From positions 2,294,001 through 2,358,000 of the forward strand of contig NZ_JABXJG010000001.1 in the NCBI RefSeq assembly GCF_013375535.1: a stretch of 64,000 nt of DNA. The letters run 5' to 3'. The notes beneath the pieces are model-generated. The model ran no database searches, was not told the origin of the DNA, and saw nothing but the letters and a program-made list of their open reading frames with translations. Positions 41,943 through 50,600 of the stretch are shown here, piece by piece. The DNA comes from Sphingobium sp. 15-1 (lineage in GTDB: Bacteria; Pseudomonadota; Alphaproteobacteria; Sphingomonadales; Sphingomonadaceae). Each line of letters opens with the position of its first letter. Positions within the stretch are counted from its first letter, which is position 1. The translations under genes and the position numbers were made by a program.

Positions 41943-43814
41943 ATGCCGCCATCCACGCCCGACAATAGCCCGCTTCCGCCCATCTGGGCGACGATGCGGC
42001 GTTTCTTTCCCTATCTCTGGCCCGCCGACGCCCCGGCGCTGCGGCGGCGCGTCGCCATCGCCATGGCTCTTGTGCTGGTGGCGAAGGTCGTCAGCCTCGC
42101 CATGCCCTTCGCCTATAAGGGCGCCATTGACCGCATGGCGCCGGGCATGGAAACCGGCGCGGGCCTCGCCATCGCTTTGGTCGTCGCCTATGCGGGCGCG
42201 CGCTTCGGCAGCGTGCTGTTCGACAATCTGCGCAACGCCATTTTCGAACGCGTCGGCCAGGAAGCCGGGCGGCGGCTGGCCGACGATGTGTTCGTGCACC
42301 TGCACCGGCTGTCGCTGCGCTTCCATCTCGACCGGCGCACCGGCGCCGTCACCAAGATCGTGGAGCGCGGCACCAAGAGCATCGATACGATGCTCTACTT
42401 CCTGCTGTTCAACATCGCGCCGACGGTGCTGGAACTGGCGGCGGTCTGCGTCATTTTCTTCGTGAAGTTCGGCGCTGGTCTGGTCGCGGCGACGCTGGCG
42501 ATGGTGGCGCTCTATATCTGGTTCACCCGGACCATCACCGAATGGCGCAACCAGCTCCGCCGCGACATGGTGGACATGGACACCAATGCGGTCGCCCATG
42601 CCGTTGACAGCCTGCTCAATTTCGAGACGGTCAAATATTTCGGCGCCGAGCAACGCGAAGCCAATCGCTATGGCAAGGCGATGCGACGCTATGCCGATGC
42701 GGCGGTGAAGTCGGAAAATTCGCTGGCCTGGCTCAATATCGGCCAGTCGCTGATCACCAATCTGATGATGGCGGGGGCGATGGGCTATACCGTCTGGGGG
42801 TGGAGCCACGGGCAATTCTCGACCGGCGACGTGGTGCTGGTGAACACGCTGCTGAGCCAGCTTTTCCGGCCGCTCGACCTGCTGGGCATGGTGTATCGCA
42901 CCATCCGGCAGGGGCTGATCGACATGGAGGCGATGTACAAGCTGATCGACACGCAGGCGGAGATCAGCGACGCGCCCGGCGCGCCGATGCTGCATGTCGA
43001 GGCGGGCGAAGTGCGCTTCGACCATGTGCATTTCGGCTATGATCCGGAGCGGGAGATATTGCATGGCGTCAGCTTCACGGTTCCGGCGGGCAGGACGCTG
43101 GCGATCGTGGGGCCTTCGGGCGCGGGCAAGTCGACCATCGCGCGGCTGCTGTTCCGCTTTTACGACATTCAGGGCGGGCGGATCAGCATCGACGGGCAGG
43201 ATATTGCCGGGGTGACGCAGCAATCCCTGCGCGCCGCCATCGGCATCGTGCCGCAGGACATGGTGCTGTTCAACGATACGGTCGGCTATAATATCGGCTA
43301 TGGCCGCGAGGGCGCGACCCAGGACGAGATCGAGGCGGCGGCCAGGGCGGCGTCGATCCATGATTTCATCATGGGGCTGCCGCAAGGCTACAGCACGCGG
43401 GTCGGGGAGCGGGGATTGAAGCTCTCCGGCGGCGAGAAGCAGCGGGTGGCGATTGCGCGGACGTTGCTGAAAGACCCGCCGGTGCTGGTGCTGGACGAGG
43501 CGACCAGCGCGCTCGACAGCCGGACCGAGACGGAAATCCAGGACGTGCTGCGCAGCATCGCGCGCAAGCGGACGACGCTGATCGTCGCGCATCGGCTGTC
43601 CACCGTGGTCGATGCCGATGAGATCATCGTCATGGAGAACGGCCGCGTGGTCGAGCGCGGGCGGCATGGCGATCTGGTGCGGGCGGACGGGCTTTATGCG
43701 GCGATGTGGGCGCGGCAGGCGACCGAGCGGGACGATATGCCGGGCGAATCGGGGATCGAGCCGAAGATCGAGGATGTGTTCGAGGTGGTGGAAGCGCCCC
43801 GGGGAAGAGCGTGA
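41943..43814 (+). CDS. ABC transporter of mitochondria/heavy-metal family (Atm1/HMT1-type)
   Basis: This 623-residue half-transporter has six helices (about 35-310) and a nucleotide-binding domain with Walker A GPSGAGKST, LSGGEKQR and VLDEATSALDS. It resembles Atm1/NaAtm1, which exports glutathione-linked metal or persulfide species. It functions as a homodimer. ATG 41943 gives the family start; the upstream frame runs through the repeat. Confidence 0.9.
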   Translation: MPPSTPDNSPLPPIWATMRRFFPYLWPADAPALRRRVAIAMALVLVAKVVSLAMPFAYKGAIDRMAPGMETGAGLAIALVVAYAGARFGSVLFDNLRNAIFERVGQEAGRRLADDVFVHLHRLSLRFHLDRRTGAVTKIVERGTKSIDTMLYFLLFNIAPTVLELAAVCVIFFVKFGAGLVAATLAMVALYIWFTRTITEWRNQLRRDMVDMDTNAVAHAVDSLLNFETVKYFGAEQREANRYGKAMRRYADAAVKSENSLAWLNIGQSLITNLMMAGAMGYTVWGWSHGQFSTGDVVLVNTLLSQLFRPLDLLGMVYRTIRQGLIDMEAMYKLIDTQAEISDAPGAPMLHVEAGEVRFDHVHFGYDPEREILHGVSFTVPAGRTLAIVGPSGAGKSTIARLLFRFYDIQGGRISIDGQDIAGVTQQSLRAAIGIVPQDMVLFNDTVGYNIGYGREGATQDEIEAAARAASIHDFIMGLPQGYSTRVGERGLKLSGGEKQRVAIARTLLKDPPVLVLDEATSALDSRTETEIQDVLRSIARKRTTLIVAHRLSTVVDADEIIVMENGRVVERGRHGDLVRADGLYAAMWARQATERDDMPGESGIEPKIEDVFEVVEAPRGRA

Positions 43815-43877
43815 CGGCTGAGTTGGGTGGATGGCGGACAGTCCGCTTTCCTTGAAGTACACCGTCCTTGAGCGCGC

Positions 43878-43990
43878 CGTGCTCCTGCGAAGGCAGGAGC
43901 CCAGTCCTGCCCTTATTGGATCATCGCACCGTCTGAACTGGGTTCCTGCCTTCGCAGGAACACGATGCGCTTAACGTCCGCTATTGGCCA
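43878..43990. repeat. Family B repeat, copy 5 (most complete copy)
   Basis: Arms 43878-43905 and 43937-43964 enclose TTGGATCATCGCACCGTCTG. GCGCTTAA (43967) and TGGCCA (43985) lie to the right. On the left, GGCGGACAGTCCGC and CTTTCCTTGAAGTAC extend similarity to about 43837. The right end read in reverse gives TAGCGGACGTT, similar to TGGCGGACGTT at the left end of copy 2, suggesting short terminal inverted repeats. Confidence 0.85.
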
Positions 43991-44100
43991 AAACCCGCCG
44001 GAACACCCCAGCCCGGTTGATTTTTGCCGCCTCATCCCCTATCCTCCCCCTCGCGGACCGGGCCCCTCTGGCGCGCTTTTCCCAGCGCGTGATGTCGGAC

Positions 44101-44121
44101 CGCATCGGATCATCCGATGCG
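44101..44121 (+). promoter_or_regulatory. Perfect 8-bp hairpin in the TerC leader
   Basis: CGCATCGG and CCGATGCG pair around ATCAT, about 85 nt before the TerC ATG. Some TerC/Alx genes carry a manganese-responsive leader, but its conserved sequence was not found. The hairpin may be a leader structure or the end of an upstream element. Confidence 0.35.
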
Positions 44122-44206
44122 ACTGACGGCTTGGCTCATACCCTCCCCATCCATCGCAGCGGATTCTCCGATCGACCTTTGTCGTTGAACGAGAGGAGCA
44201 TATCCC

Positions 44207-45190
44207 ATGGAATTTCTCGTCACGGACTGGCTGGGGACGCCCGCCTGGTTCTGGCTCGCCTTTTTCGCCATCGTCGTCGCGCTGACCGCCTTCGACCTCG
44301 GTTTCCTGCACAAAGAGAATAAGGAAATCGGCATCAGGGAAAGCCTGAAGCTTTCCGTCTTCTACATCAGCATCGCCTGCGCTTTCGGCGGCTGGGTCTG
44401 GTTCGTGCGCGGGCCGGAGCCGGGGATGCAATATTTCACCGGCTTCTTCATCGAGAAGGCGCTGTCGATCGACAACGTCTTCGTCATCAGCCTGATCTTC
44501 TCCTATTTCGCGATTCCGGCGAAATATCAGTATCGCGCGCTGCTCTGGGGCATCATCGGTGTGATCGTGCTGCGCGGGCTGATGATCGCGGGCGGGGCGA
44601 TGCTGCTGCATCAGGCCTATTGGGTGTTGTACCTGTTTGCCGCCTTCCTGATCTTCACCGGCATCAGGATGATGTTCGCGGGCGACGAGCCGATGGACGT
44701 GGGCAGGAATCCGCTGATCCGCTTCATTTCGAAGCATATGCGCGTGACGCCGGAACTGCATAGCGAGCATTTCCTGGCGCGCATGGCCGATCCGAAGACG
44801 GGCAAGGTCGTCGTCGCCGCGACGCCGCTGCTGCTGGCGCTGGTGGTGATCAACTTTGCCGACCTGATATTCGCGGTGGACAGCGTGCCCGCGATCTTCG
44901 CGATCACGACGGACACATTCATCGTCTACACGTCGAACGTGATGGCGATATTGGGCCTGCGGGCGCTCTATTTCGCGCTGGCGGCGATGGTGCATCGCTT
45001 CCACTATCTGAAATATGCGCTGGCCGCGATCCTGGTGTTCATCGGGGCAAAGATCTTCGTGGCGGACTTCCTGCTGGATGAAGGGAAGTTCCCTCCGGCG
45101 CTGAGCCTGGGCGTGACCTTTGCGCTGATCGGCGCGGGGGTGGGCTGGTCGCTGTGGAAGACGCGGGCGGAGGAAAAGCGGATGGCCTAA
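44207..45190 (+). CDS. TerC/Alx family membrane protein
   Basis: This 327-residue integral membrane protein has about eight helices and the conserved acidic intramembrane motifs FIEKALSIDNVFVI and NFADLIFAVDSVPAI. Relatives include Alx, involved in manganese homeostasis, and TerC of tellurite resistance. No other ter genes are near, so an Alx-like metal role is more likely. GAGAGGAG precedes the ATG. Confidence 0.92.
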   Translation: MEFLVTDWLGTPAWFWLAFFAIVVALTAFDLGFLHKENKEIGIRESLKLSVFYISIACAFGGWVWFVRGPEPGMQYFTGFFIEKALSIDNVFVISLIFSYFAIPAKYQYRALLWGIIGVIVLRGLMIAGGAMLLHQAYWVLYLFAAFLIFTGIRMMFAGDEPMDVGRNPLIRFISKHMRVTPELHSEHFLARMADPKTGKVVVAATPLLLALVVINFADLIFAVDSVPAIFAITTDTFIVYTSNVMAILGLRALYFALAAMVHRFHYLKYALAAILVFIGAKIFVADFLLDEGKFPPALSLGVTFALIGAGVGWSLWKTRAEEKRMA

Positions 45191-45235
45191 GCGACATCTC
45201 GGCCTTGCGTCCGGACCTTATGCCGGGAGATGGAT

Positions 45236-45251
45236 CCCCGCCTGCGCGGGG
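45236..45251. terminator. Hairpin between convergent TerC and thioesterase genes
   Basis: CCCCGC and GCGGGG with a short loop lie midway between the two stops. It may act in both directions. It lacks a T-run. Confidence 0.4.
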
Positions 45252-45275
45252 ATAACGGACATGGGTTGGGGGCGG

Positions 45276-45674
45276 TCAGGAGGTTAGGAAACGGGCCGCG
45301 ACTTCGGAGGGAACCCGGAGGATGCGGCCCGTTTCCTTGTCGATGATCGCCCAGGTGGACTTGGCCGCGACCTTCACCTTGCCGTCCGGGCCGGTGAATT
45401 CCATGTGCCGGTCGAAACGGGCGCCGCGCGGGCCTTCGGGAATCCAGGTGCGGGCGGTGACGGTTTCGCCTTCCCGGACATTGCCGCGATAGTCGATCTC
45501 ATGCCGGGTCACGACCCAGACATAGGCGTCGAGATGCTCCGGCGCGGCGTCGCGGGTCCAATGTTCGGTGGCGACCTGCTCCATCCACTGGACCCAGATG
45601 GCGTTGTTCACATGGCCGAGTATGTCGATATGCTCGGGACCGGCGGTGAATTGGGTGGTGTAGGTGGAGGGCAT
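45276..45674 (-). CDS. Acyl-CoA thioesterase, hotdog fold
   Basis: This 132-residue protein has the 4HBT-type pattern with HIDILGHVNNAIWVQWMEQ near residue 14, in which the Asp and helix residues form the active site, and RHEIDYRGNV. It may hydrolyse short acyl-CoAs. ATG 45674 matches the family start. It ends near a hairpin (45236-45251) shared with the TerC 3' side. Confidence 0.87.
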   Translation of the reverse strand: MPSTYTTQFTAGPEHIDILGHVNNAIWVQWMEQVATEHWTRDAAPEHLDAYVWVVTRHEIDYRGNVREGETVTARTWIPEGPRGARFDRHMEFTGPDGKVKVAAKSTWAIIDKETGRILRVPSEVAARFLTS

Positions 45675-45710
45675 TGTTGTTGGCTTCCTTTTCGCTCGCC
45701 CCTCCCCCGC

Positions 45711-45732
45711 CCCCTCCCGCAAGCGGGAGGGG
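45711..45732. repeat. Family E hairpin, copy 3
   Basis: CCCCTCCCGC-AA-GCGGGAGGGG again, 8 nt beyond the oligopeptidase B stop. AGCTATTTTATTG follows on the plus strand. Confidence 0.75.
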
Positions 45733-45739
45733 AGCTATT

Positions 45740-47812
45740 TTATTGAGCGATGTTTAGCTGCCAGAGGATGAAGGCGAATTCCTCCGTCGTTTCATGGAGG
45801 CTCTCGAAGCGGCCGGATTTGCCGCCATGACCCGCGCCCATATTGGTCTTGAGCAGCAGGATATTGCCGTCCGTCTTAGTGGCGCGCAGTTTCGCCACCC
45901 ATTTGGCGGGTTCCCAATAGGTCACGCGGGGGTCGTTGAGGCCCGCCGTCACCATCAGCGGCGGATAGGCCTGGGCGCTGACATTGCTGTAGGGGTCGTA
46001 GGATCGGATCGTTTCGAACGCCGTCTTGTCCTCGATCGGATTGCCCCATTCGGGCCATTCGCCCGGCGTCAGCGGCAGCGTCTCATCCAGCATGGTGTTG
46101 AGCACGTCCACGAAGGGCACATGCGCGACCACCGCGCCCCAAAGATCGGGGTCGCTGTTGATGACCGCGCCCATCAGCTCACCGCCCGCCGATCCGCCGG
46201 AGATGCTGATCCTGCCCTTTGACGTGTAACCGCGCTCGATCAGCCCCTTCGCCACGTCCACAAAGTCGGTGAACGTATTGGTGCGCTTGTCGAGCTTGCC
46301 GTCGAGATACCATTGCTGGCCCAGATCGTCGCCGCCGCGAATATGGGCGAGGGCGAAGGCGAAACCGCGATCCAGCAGCGATAAGCGGCTGGTGGAGAAA
46401 CCCGGCTCCATCGCAATGCCATAAGCGCCATAGCCGTAAAGATGCAGCGGCGCGCTGCCGTCGCGGGGAAAGTCCTTGGGATAGACGATCGAGACCGGAA
46501 TCGGCGTACCGTCGCGGGCCGGGATCATCAGCCGCTCGGTGGCATAGCGGGTCGCGTCATAGCCGGACGGGATTTCCTGCACCTTCAGCACTTCCAGCTC
46601 GCCCGTGGCGAGATGATAATCGTAGATGGTGTCGGGCGTGACCATCGATTCATAGCCGATGCGCAGCTTCGTCACGTCATATTCGGGATTGTCGTCGAGC
46701 GACGCCGAATAGCTGGCTTCCGGGAAGGGGATATGTTTGGGGCTGTGGGTGGCGTAGTCGCGCAGCGCAATCTGGTCGAGGCCGTCCAGCCGCCCTTCGG
46801 TGACGTAGAAGGTCTTGAACAGCGTGAAATCGGTCAGGTAGAAATGCGGGTCTGAGGCGATCACCTCTTCCCACTGGTCCGGCGTTTCCAGCGATGCCTT
46901 CACCAGCCGGAAATTGGGGTGGGTATCGTTGGTGCGGATGTAGAGCGTGCCCTCATGCTCATCCACCTCATATTCGCGGCCGGGCTGGCGCGGGGCGACA
47001 AGCAGCGGCGGTGCGGCGGGATTGTCGGCGGGAAGCAGCCAGACCTCGCTGGTCACATGGTCGCCGGTCGCGATCACGATCCACTTTTCCGAGGAGGTGA
47101 GGCCGACCGAGACGCGGAAGCCCTCATCATCCTCATGGAACAGTTCGGTGTCGCTTTCCACAGGCTGGCCTAGCCAGTGGAGGCGGGCATTGTCGGTGCG
47201 CCATTGCTCATTGGCGATGCCGTAGAGCAGCCCCTTGCTGTCGCTCGTCCACACCAGCGAGGACAGGGTGTCGGGGATCACTTCCGGCAGGATTTCGCCG
47301 GTGAACAAGTCCTTGATCCGCGCCTCGAACCGTTCGGAGCCATCATTGTCGATGGCATAAGCGAGATAGCGGCCGTCCGGGCTAACCGACAGGGCGCCCA
47401 GGCGGAAATAATCATGCCCCTCCGCCAGCGCGGGTTCGTCCAGGATCAACTGGTCCTCGCCGCCGTCGTCTTTGGCCGCGACGGGCTTGCGATACCATTT
47501 GCGATATTGGGCGCCGATCTCGAACGCGCGCCAGTAGATATAGTCGCCGTCCTTCTGCGGGACCGAGCTGTCATCTTCCTTGATGCGGCCCTTCATCTCC
47601 TCGAACAGCCGGTCGGTCAGCGCCTTGTGCGGCTGCATCGCGGCTTCGAAGAAGGCGTTCTCCTCCTCCAGATAGGACAGCACGTCCTTGTCCTTCACCT
47701 CCGGATAGCCGGGGTCGCGCAGCCAGGCATAGGGATCCTCCACCGTGATGCCGTGACGGGTGAAGCTGTGCGGGCGGCGGTCGGCTGTGGGGACTTGGGA
47801 GGAAGCGGTCAT
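45740..47812 (-). CDS. Oligopeptidase B-type S9 serine peptidase
   Basis: This 690-residue protein has an N-terminal beta-propeller and a C-terminal alpha/beta-hydrolase domain with the nucleophile in ISGGSAGGELMG, a late VTAGLNDPRV aspartate and the MGAGHGGKSGR histidine. The sequence ITVEDPYAWLRD near 20 is typical of oligopeptidase B, which cleaves after basic residues in short peptides. No signal peptide is seen, so it is probably cytoplasmic or periplasmic by another route. It is divergent from the aminopeptidase gene. Confidence 0.92.
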   Translation of the reverse strand: MTASSQVPTADRRPHSFTRHGITVEDPYAWLRDPGYPEVKDKDVLSYLEEENAFFEAAMQPHKALTDRLFEEMKGRIKEDDSSVPQKDGDYIYWRAFEIGAQYRKWYRKPVAAKDDGGEDQLILDEPALAEGHDYFRLGALSVSPDGRYLAYAIDNDGSERFEARIKDLFTGEILPEVIPDTLSSLVWTSDSKGLLYGIANEQWRTDNARLHWLGQPVESDTELFHEDDEGFRVSVGLTSSEKWIVIATGDHVTSEVWLLPADNPAAPPLLVAPRQPGREYEVDEHEGTLYIRTNDTHPNFRLVKASLETPDQWEEVIASDPHFYLTDFTLFKTFYVTEGRLDGLDQIALRDYATHSPKHIPFPEASYSASLDDNPEYDVTKLRIGYESMVTPDTIYDYHLATGELEVLKVQEIPSGYDATRYATERLMIPARDGTPIPVSIVYPKDFPRDGSAPLHLYGYGAYGIAMEPGFSTSRLSLLDRGFAFALAHIRGGDDLGQQWYLDGKLDKRTNTFTDFVDVAKGLIERGYTSKGRISISGGSAGGELMGAVINSDPDLWGAVVAHVPFVDVLNTMLDETLPLTPGEWPEWGNPIEDKTAFETIRSYDPYSNVSAQAYPPLMVTAGLNDPRVTYWEPAKWVAKLRATKTDGNILLLKTNMGAGHGGKSGRFESLHETTEEFAFILWQLNIAQ

Positions 47813-47905
47813 TCAATGTCCTGATCTGGCGAAACGGTGCTGGTCTGCTTATGTTGGCGGCCATAGGCCCTGCGCAAGAGGGGCGACAAGTCCAAGGGAA
47901 ATTTG

Positions 47906-49687
47906 ATGTCTACGCATGAAGATCGCCTCAAGGCCCTCCGCGCCCAACTGGTGCGCTTGCATCTGGATGGCTTTGTCGTGCCGCTGACCGATGAGCATAT
48001 GAGCGAATATGTCGGCGCCTATGCGCAACGGCTGGCCTGGCTGACGGGATTTCAGGGCTCGGCGGGCAGCGCGGCGGTGCTGCCGGAGGAAGCGGCGATC
48101 TTCGTCGATGGCCGCTATACGCTCCAAGTGCGCGAGCAGGTGGACGGGGCGCACTGGCAATATGAGAGCGTGCCGCAGACGTCCGTCGCGGCGTGGCTGG
48201 GCGAGCATGCGCCGGCTGGCGGGCGGATCGGTTACGATCCCTGGCTGCATACCCGTGCCTGGGTGAAGGCGGCGAGCGAGGCGCTGGCCGAGCGCGGCGC
48301 GGAGCTGGTGGCGGTCGACATCAATCCCGTCGACGCCGTGTGGCCGGACCGCCCTGCCCCCAGCGACGCCAAGCTGGTGGTGCATGAGGAGCGCTATGCC
48401 GGTCAGTCGGCGGCGGAAAAGCGGGCGGCGATGGCGGACTGGCTGGTATCGAAACATGCCGATGCGGTGGTGCTGTCGGCGCTCGATTCGCTGGCCTGGA
48501 CCTTCAACATCCGGGGCAAGGATGTGGAGCGGACGCCGGTCGCGCTCGCCTATGCCATCGTCCATGCCGATGCGACGGCCGACCTGTACGTCGCGCCGGA
48601 GAAGATCGACGAGGCGGTGGTGAAGCATCTGGGCAATGCGGTGCGGGTGCATGATCGCAGCCAGTTCGCCCATGCGCTGACGGAATTGGCGGGCAAGACC
48701 GTGGCGGCCGATCCTGAACGGGCGGTGGCGGCGATCTTCGAGGCGCTGGAGGCGGGCGGCGCGACCGTGCTGCCGCTGCGCGATCCGGCGGTGCTGCCCA
48801 AGGCGGTGAAGAACCCGGTCGAGATCGCCGGGCACAAGGCGGCGCAGGCGCGCGACGGCGCGGCTCTGTCGAAGTTCCTGCACTGGATCGCGACCGAGGC
48901 GCCCAAGGGTGGCGTCGACGAACTGGGCGCGGCGGCGAAGCTGGAGGCTTTCCGCAAGGAGACCGGGTTGCTGGAGGATCTGTCCTTCGACACCATCTCC
49001 GGCGCTGGGCCGAACGGCGCGGTGGTGCATTACCGGGTCGAGGAAAAGACGAACCGGCCGATCGAGACGGGCAGCCTCTATCTGGTCGATTCCGGCGGCC
49101 AATATCGCGACGGCACCACCGACGTGACCCGCACCATCGCCATCGGCACGCCGACCGAAGAAATGAAGCGCCGCTTTACCCTGGTGCTGAAGGGCCATAT
49201 CGCGCTCGGCCGGGCACAGTTCCCGAAGGGCACGCGGGGCGGGCAGCTCGACGTGCTGGCGCGACAGTTCCTCTGGGCCGAAGGGCTGGATTATGCCCAT
49301 GGCACCGGCCATGGCGTCGGCAGCTTCCTGTCGGTGCATGAGGGGCCTCAGCGGATCGCGACCTTCGGCGGCGGCGACGAGGCGCTTCAGGCGGGGATGA
49401 TCCTTTCCAACGAGCCGGGTTATTACAAGACCGGCGAATATGGCATCCGCATCGAGAATCTGGTCCTGGTCGAACGCCGCGACGTGCCGGGCGCCGAGCG
49501 GGAGATGCTGGGGTTCGAGACGCTGACCTTCGCGCCGATCGACCGCCATGCGATTGCGGCGGACTTGCTGACCGGCGAGGAACGGGCGTGGCTGAACGCC
49601 TATCACGCCAAGGTGGTGGAGATTGTCGGGCCGCAACTGGAGGGCGATGCGCTCGATTGGCTGAAGACGGCCTGCGCACCCTTGTAA
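47906..49687 (+). CDS. Aminopeptidase P family protein (M24B)
   Basis: This 593-residue, three-domain form (two creatinase-like domains plus a metallopeptidase domain) has the metal ligands in VDSGGQYRDGTTDVTR, GTGHGVGSFLSVHEGP, SNEPGYY and GIRIENL. It removes N-terminal residues preceding proline using two manganese ions. ATG 47906 is used; AAGGGAAA lies just upstream. Confidence 0.94.
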   Translation: MSTHEDRLKALRAQLVRLHLDGFVVPLTDEHMSEYVGAYAQRLAWLTGFQGSAGSAAVLPEEAAIFVDGRYTLQVREQVDGAHWQYESVPQTSVAAWLGEHAPAGGRIGYDPWLHTRAWVKAASEALAERGAELVAVDINPVDAVWPDRPAPSDAKLVVHEERYAGQSAAEKRAAMADWLVSKHADAVVLSALDSLAWTFNIRGKDVERTPVALAYAIVHADATADLYVAPEKIDEAVVKHLGNAVRVHDRSQFAHALTELAGKTVAADPERAVAAIFEALEAGGATVLPLRDPAVLPKAVKNPVEIAGHKAAQARDGAALSKFLHWIATEAPKGGVDELGAAAKLEAFRKETGLLEDLSFDTISGAGPNGAVVHYRVEEKTNRPIETGSLYLVDSGGQYRDGTTDVTRTIAIGTPTEEMKRRFTLVLKGHIALGRAQFPKGTRGGQLDVLARQFLWAEGLDYAHGTGHGVGSFLSVHEGPQRIATFGGGDEALQAGMILSNEPGYYKTGEYGIRIENLVLVERRDVPGAEREMLGFETLTFAPIDRHAIAADLLTGEERAWLNAYHAKVVEIVGPQLEGDALDWLKTACAPL

Positions 49688-49745
49688 GCGGTTCGGCTTG
49701 TCACGCTCCCGCCCTGGCGGGAGGGAGCGCGGCGACCTGAGGCGG

Positions 49746-49880
49746 CTATTCCTTGACGTCTCCGGCGTTTCGGGGGCTGTCCCCATCGCGCGATTCCCGC
49801 GATTGCGCCTTGCGGCGACGCAGATTGTCCCGCAACGCCTGCGCCAAGCGCTCTTTTCGTTCGTCCTGACCGTTTGCCAT
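49746..49880 (-). CDS. Small basic protein, 44 residues
   Basis: The frame reads MANGQDERKERLAQALRDNL followed by RRRKAQSRESRDGD and a short tail. It has a charged helical character, with AAGGGCAGG upstream of ATG 49880. Similar short proteins with an ERLAQALRDNLRRRKAQ core occur in sphingomonads by recollection, which could not be checked here. It lies between the aminopeptidase and tRNA-Thr genes. Confidence 0.65.
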   Translation of the reverse strand: MANGQDERKERLAQALRDNLRRRKAQSRESRDGDSPRNAGDVKE

Positions 49881-49922
49881 GGCCTGCCCTTAATCAAATT
49901 GCATCTTCTGCCGCAAGCCGCC

Positions 49923-49951
49923 TTGACATGGACCGATGAGGCGGCCATAGG
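49923..49951 (+). promoter_or_regulatory. Promoter of tRNA-Thr
   Basis: TTGACA (49923-49928) and CATAGG (49946-49951) are separated by 17 nt. Transcription would begin near 49958, 37 nt before the tRNA. Confidence 0.7.
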
Positions 49952-49994
49952 CCCGGCTCCGCTGGCGCGACACGCCGGATGGACCGAAAATAGT

Positions 49995-50069
<75 letters not shown>

Positions 50070-50278
50070 TTTTTCTTCCGCCGCGATTGGTGACTTGGCT
50101 TTCGACATGCCGCCACTCTCCTTCCGCGCTCTATCGACTACATACCGGGACGAGAGACGGCGAAATCGCTTGTTCGCGTTTTTCGTTGGAAATCTTGGCT
50201 TTTCGATCAAGCCCCGACAGTGCAGGGGCAGAAGACCGTGTTTGCGACGGTTTTCAATGCTTCCAGGATTCTAGAAAA

Positions 50279-50354
50279 TGGTGCCCGGGGACGGAGTCGA
50301 ACCGCCGACACTGCGATTTTCAGTCGCATGCTCTACCAACTGAGCTACCCGGGC
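50279..50354 (-). tRNA. tRNA-Phe (GAA)
   Basis: On the minus strand the acceptor GCCCGGG pairs with CCCGGGC, with anticodon loop CTGAAAA (anticodon GAA), a normal T arm and an encoded CCA; 76 nt. It lies downstream of yacG in the same direction and faces tRNA-Thr. Confidence 0.96.
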
Positions 50355-50395
50355 ACGGGCGACGGTGAGGACCACCTGTCGTTTGGTGAGGCGTG

Positions 50396-50425
50396 CCTAT
50401 AGGCATCAGTCCGGGGTGCTGTCTA
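50396..50425 (-). promoter_or_regulatory. Candidate promoter of tRNA-Phe
   Basis: On the minus strand TAGACA (50420-50425) and TATAGG (50396-50401) are 18 nt apart. The -35 box lies in the end of yacG. Transcription from yacG could also supply the tRNA. Confidence 0.5.
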
Positions 50426-50600
50426 CCCCATCATCGTCACTTTTTTTCATCTCGTCCGAAGCGGGTGTTCCGGGGACGCGATAGCCCTCGCCCAGCCATT
50501 GCAACAGGTCGCGGTCGCGGCAGGCCTTTCCGCAGAAAGGGCGGGTTTCGGGATGCGCGGGCTGGCCGCAGACCGGGCAGGAGGAAGCTTTAGGCGACAT
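50406..50600 (-). CDS. yacG: DNA gyrase inhibitor YacG
   Basis: This 64-residue zinc protein has CPVCG and FCGKACRDRDLLQWLGEGYRVPG, the four-Cys site and signature of YacG, which binds GyrB. ATG 50600 was chosen inside a slightly longer frame. It overlaps the end of the RNase gene by 11 nt, so expression is linked to that gene. Confidence 0.93.
   Translation of the reverse strand: MSPKASSCPVCGQPAHPETRPFCGKACRDRDLLQWLGEGYRVPGTPASDEMKKSDDDGVDSTPD

Noticed and set aside
44040-44206. Manganese (yybP-ykoY) riboswitch in the TerC leader
   Set aside because: The conserved GGGGAGUA-type boxes of that family were not found, only an isolated hairpin.
47849-49948. 699-codon frame opposite aminopeptidase P
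   Set aside because: Antisense to a protein with all metal ligands in place; the composition is that of a shadow frame.
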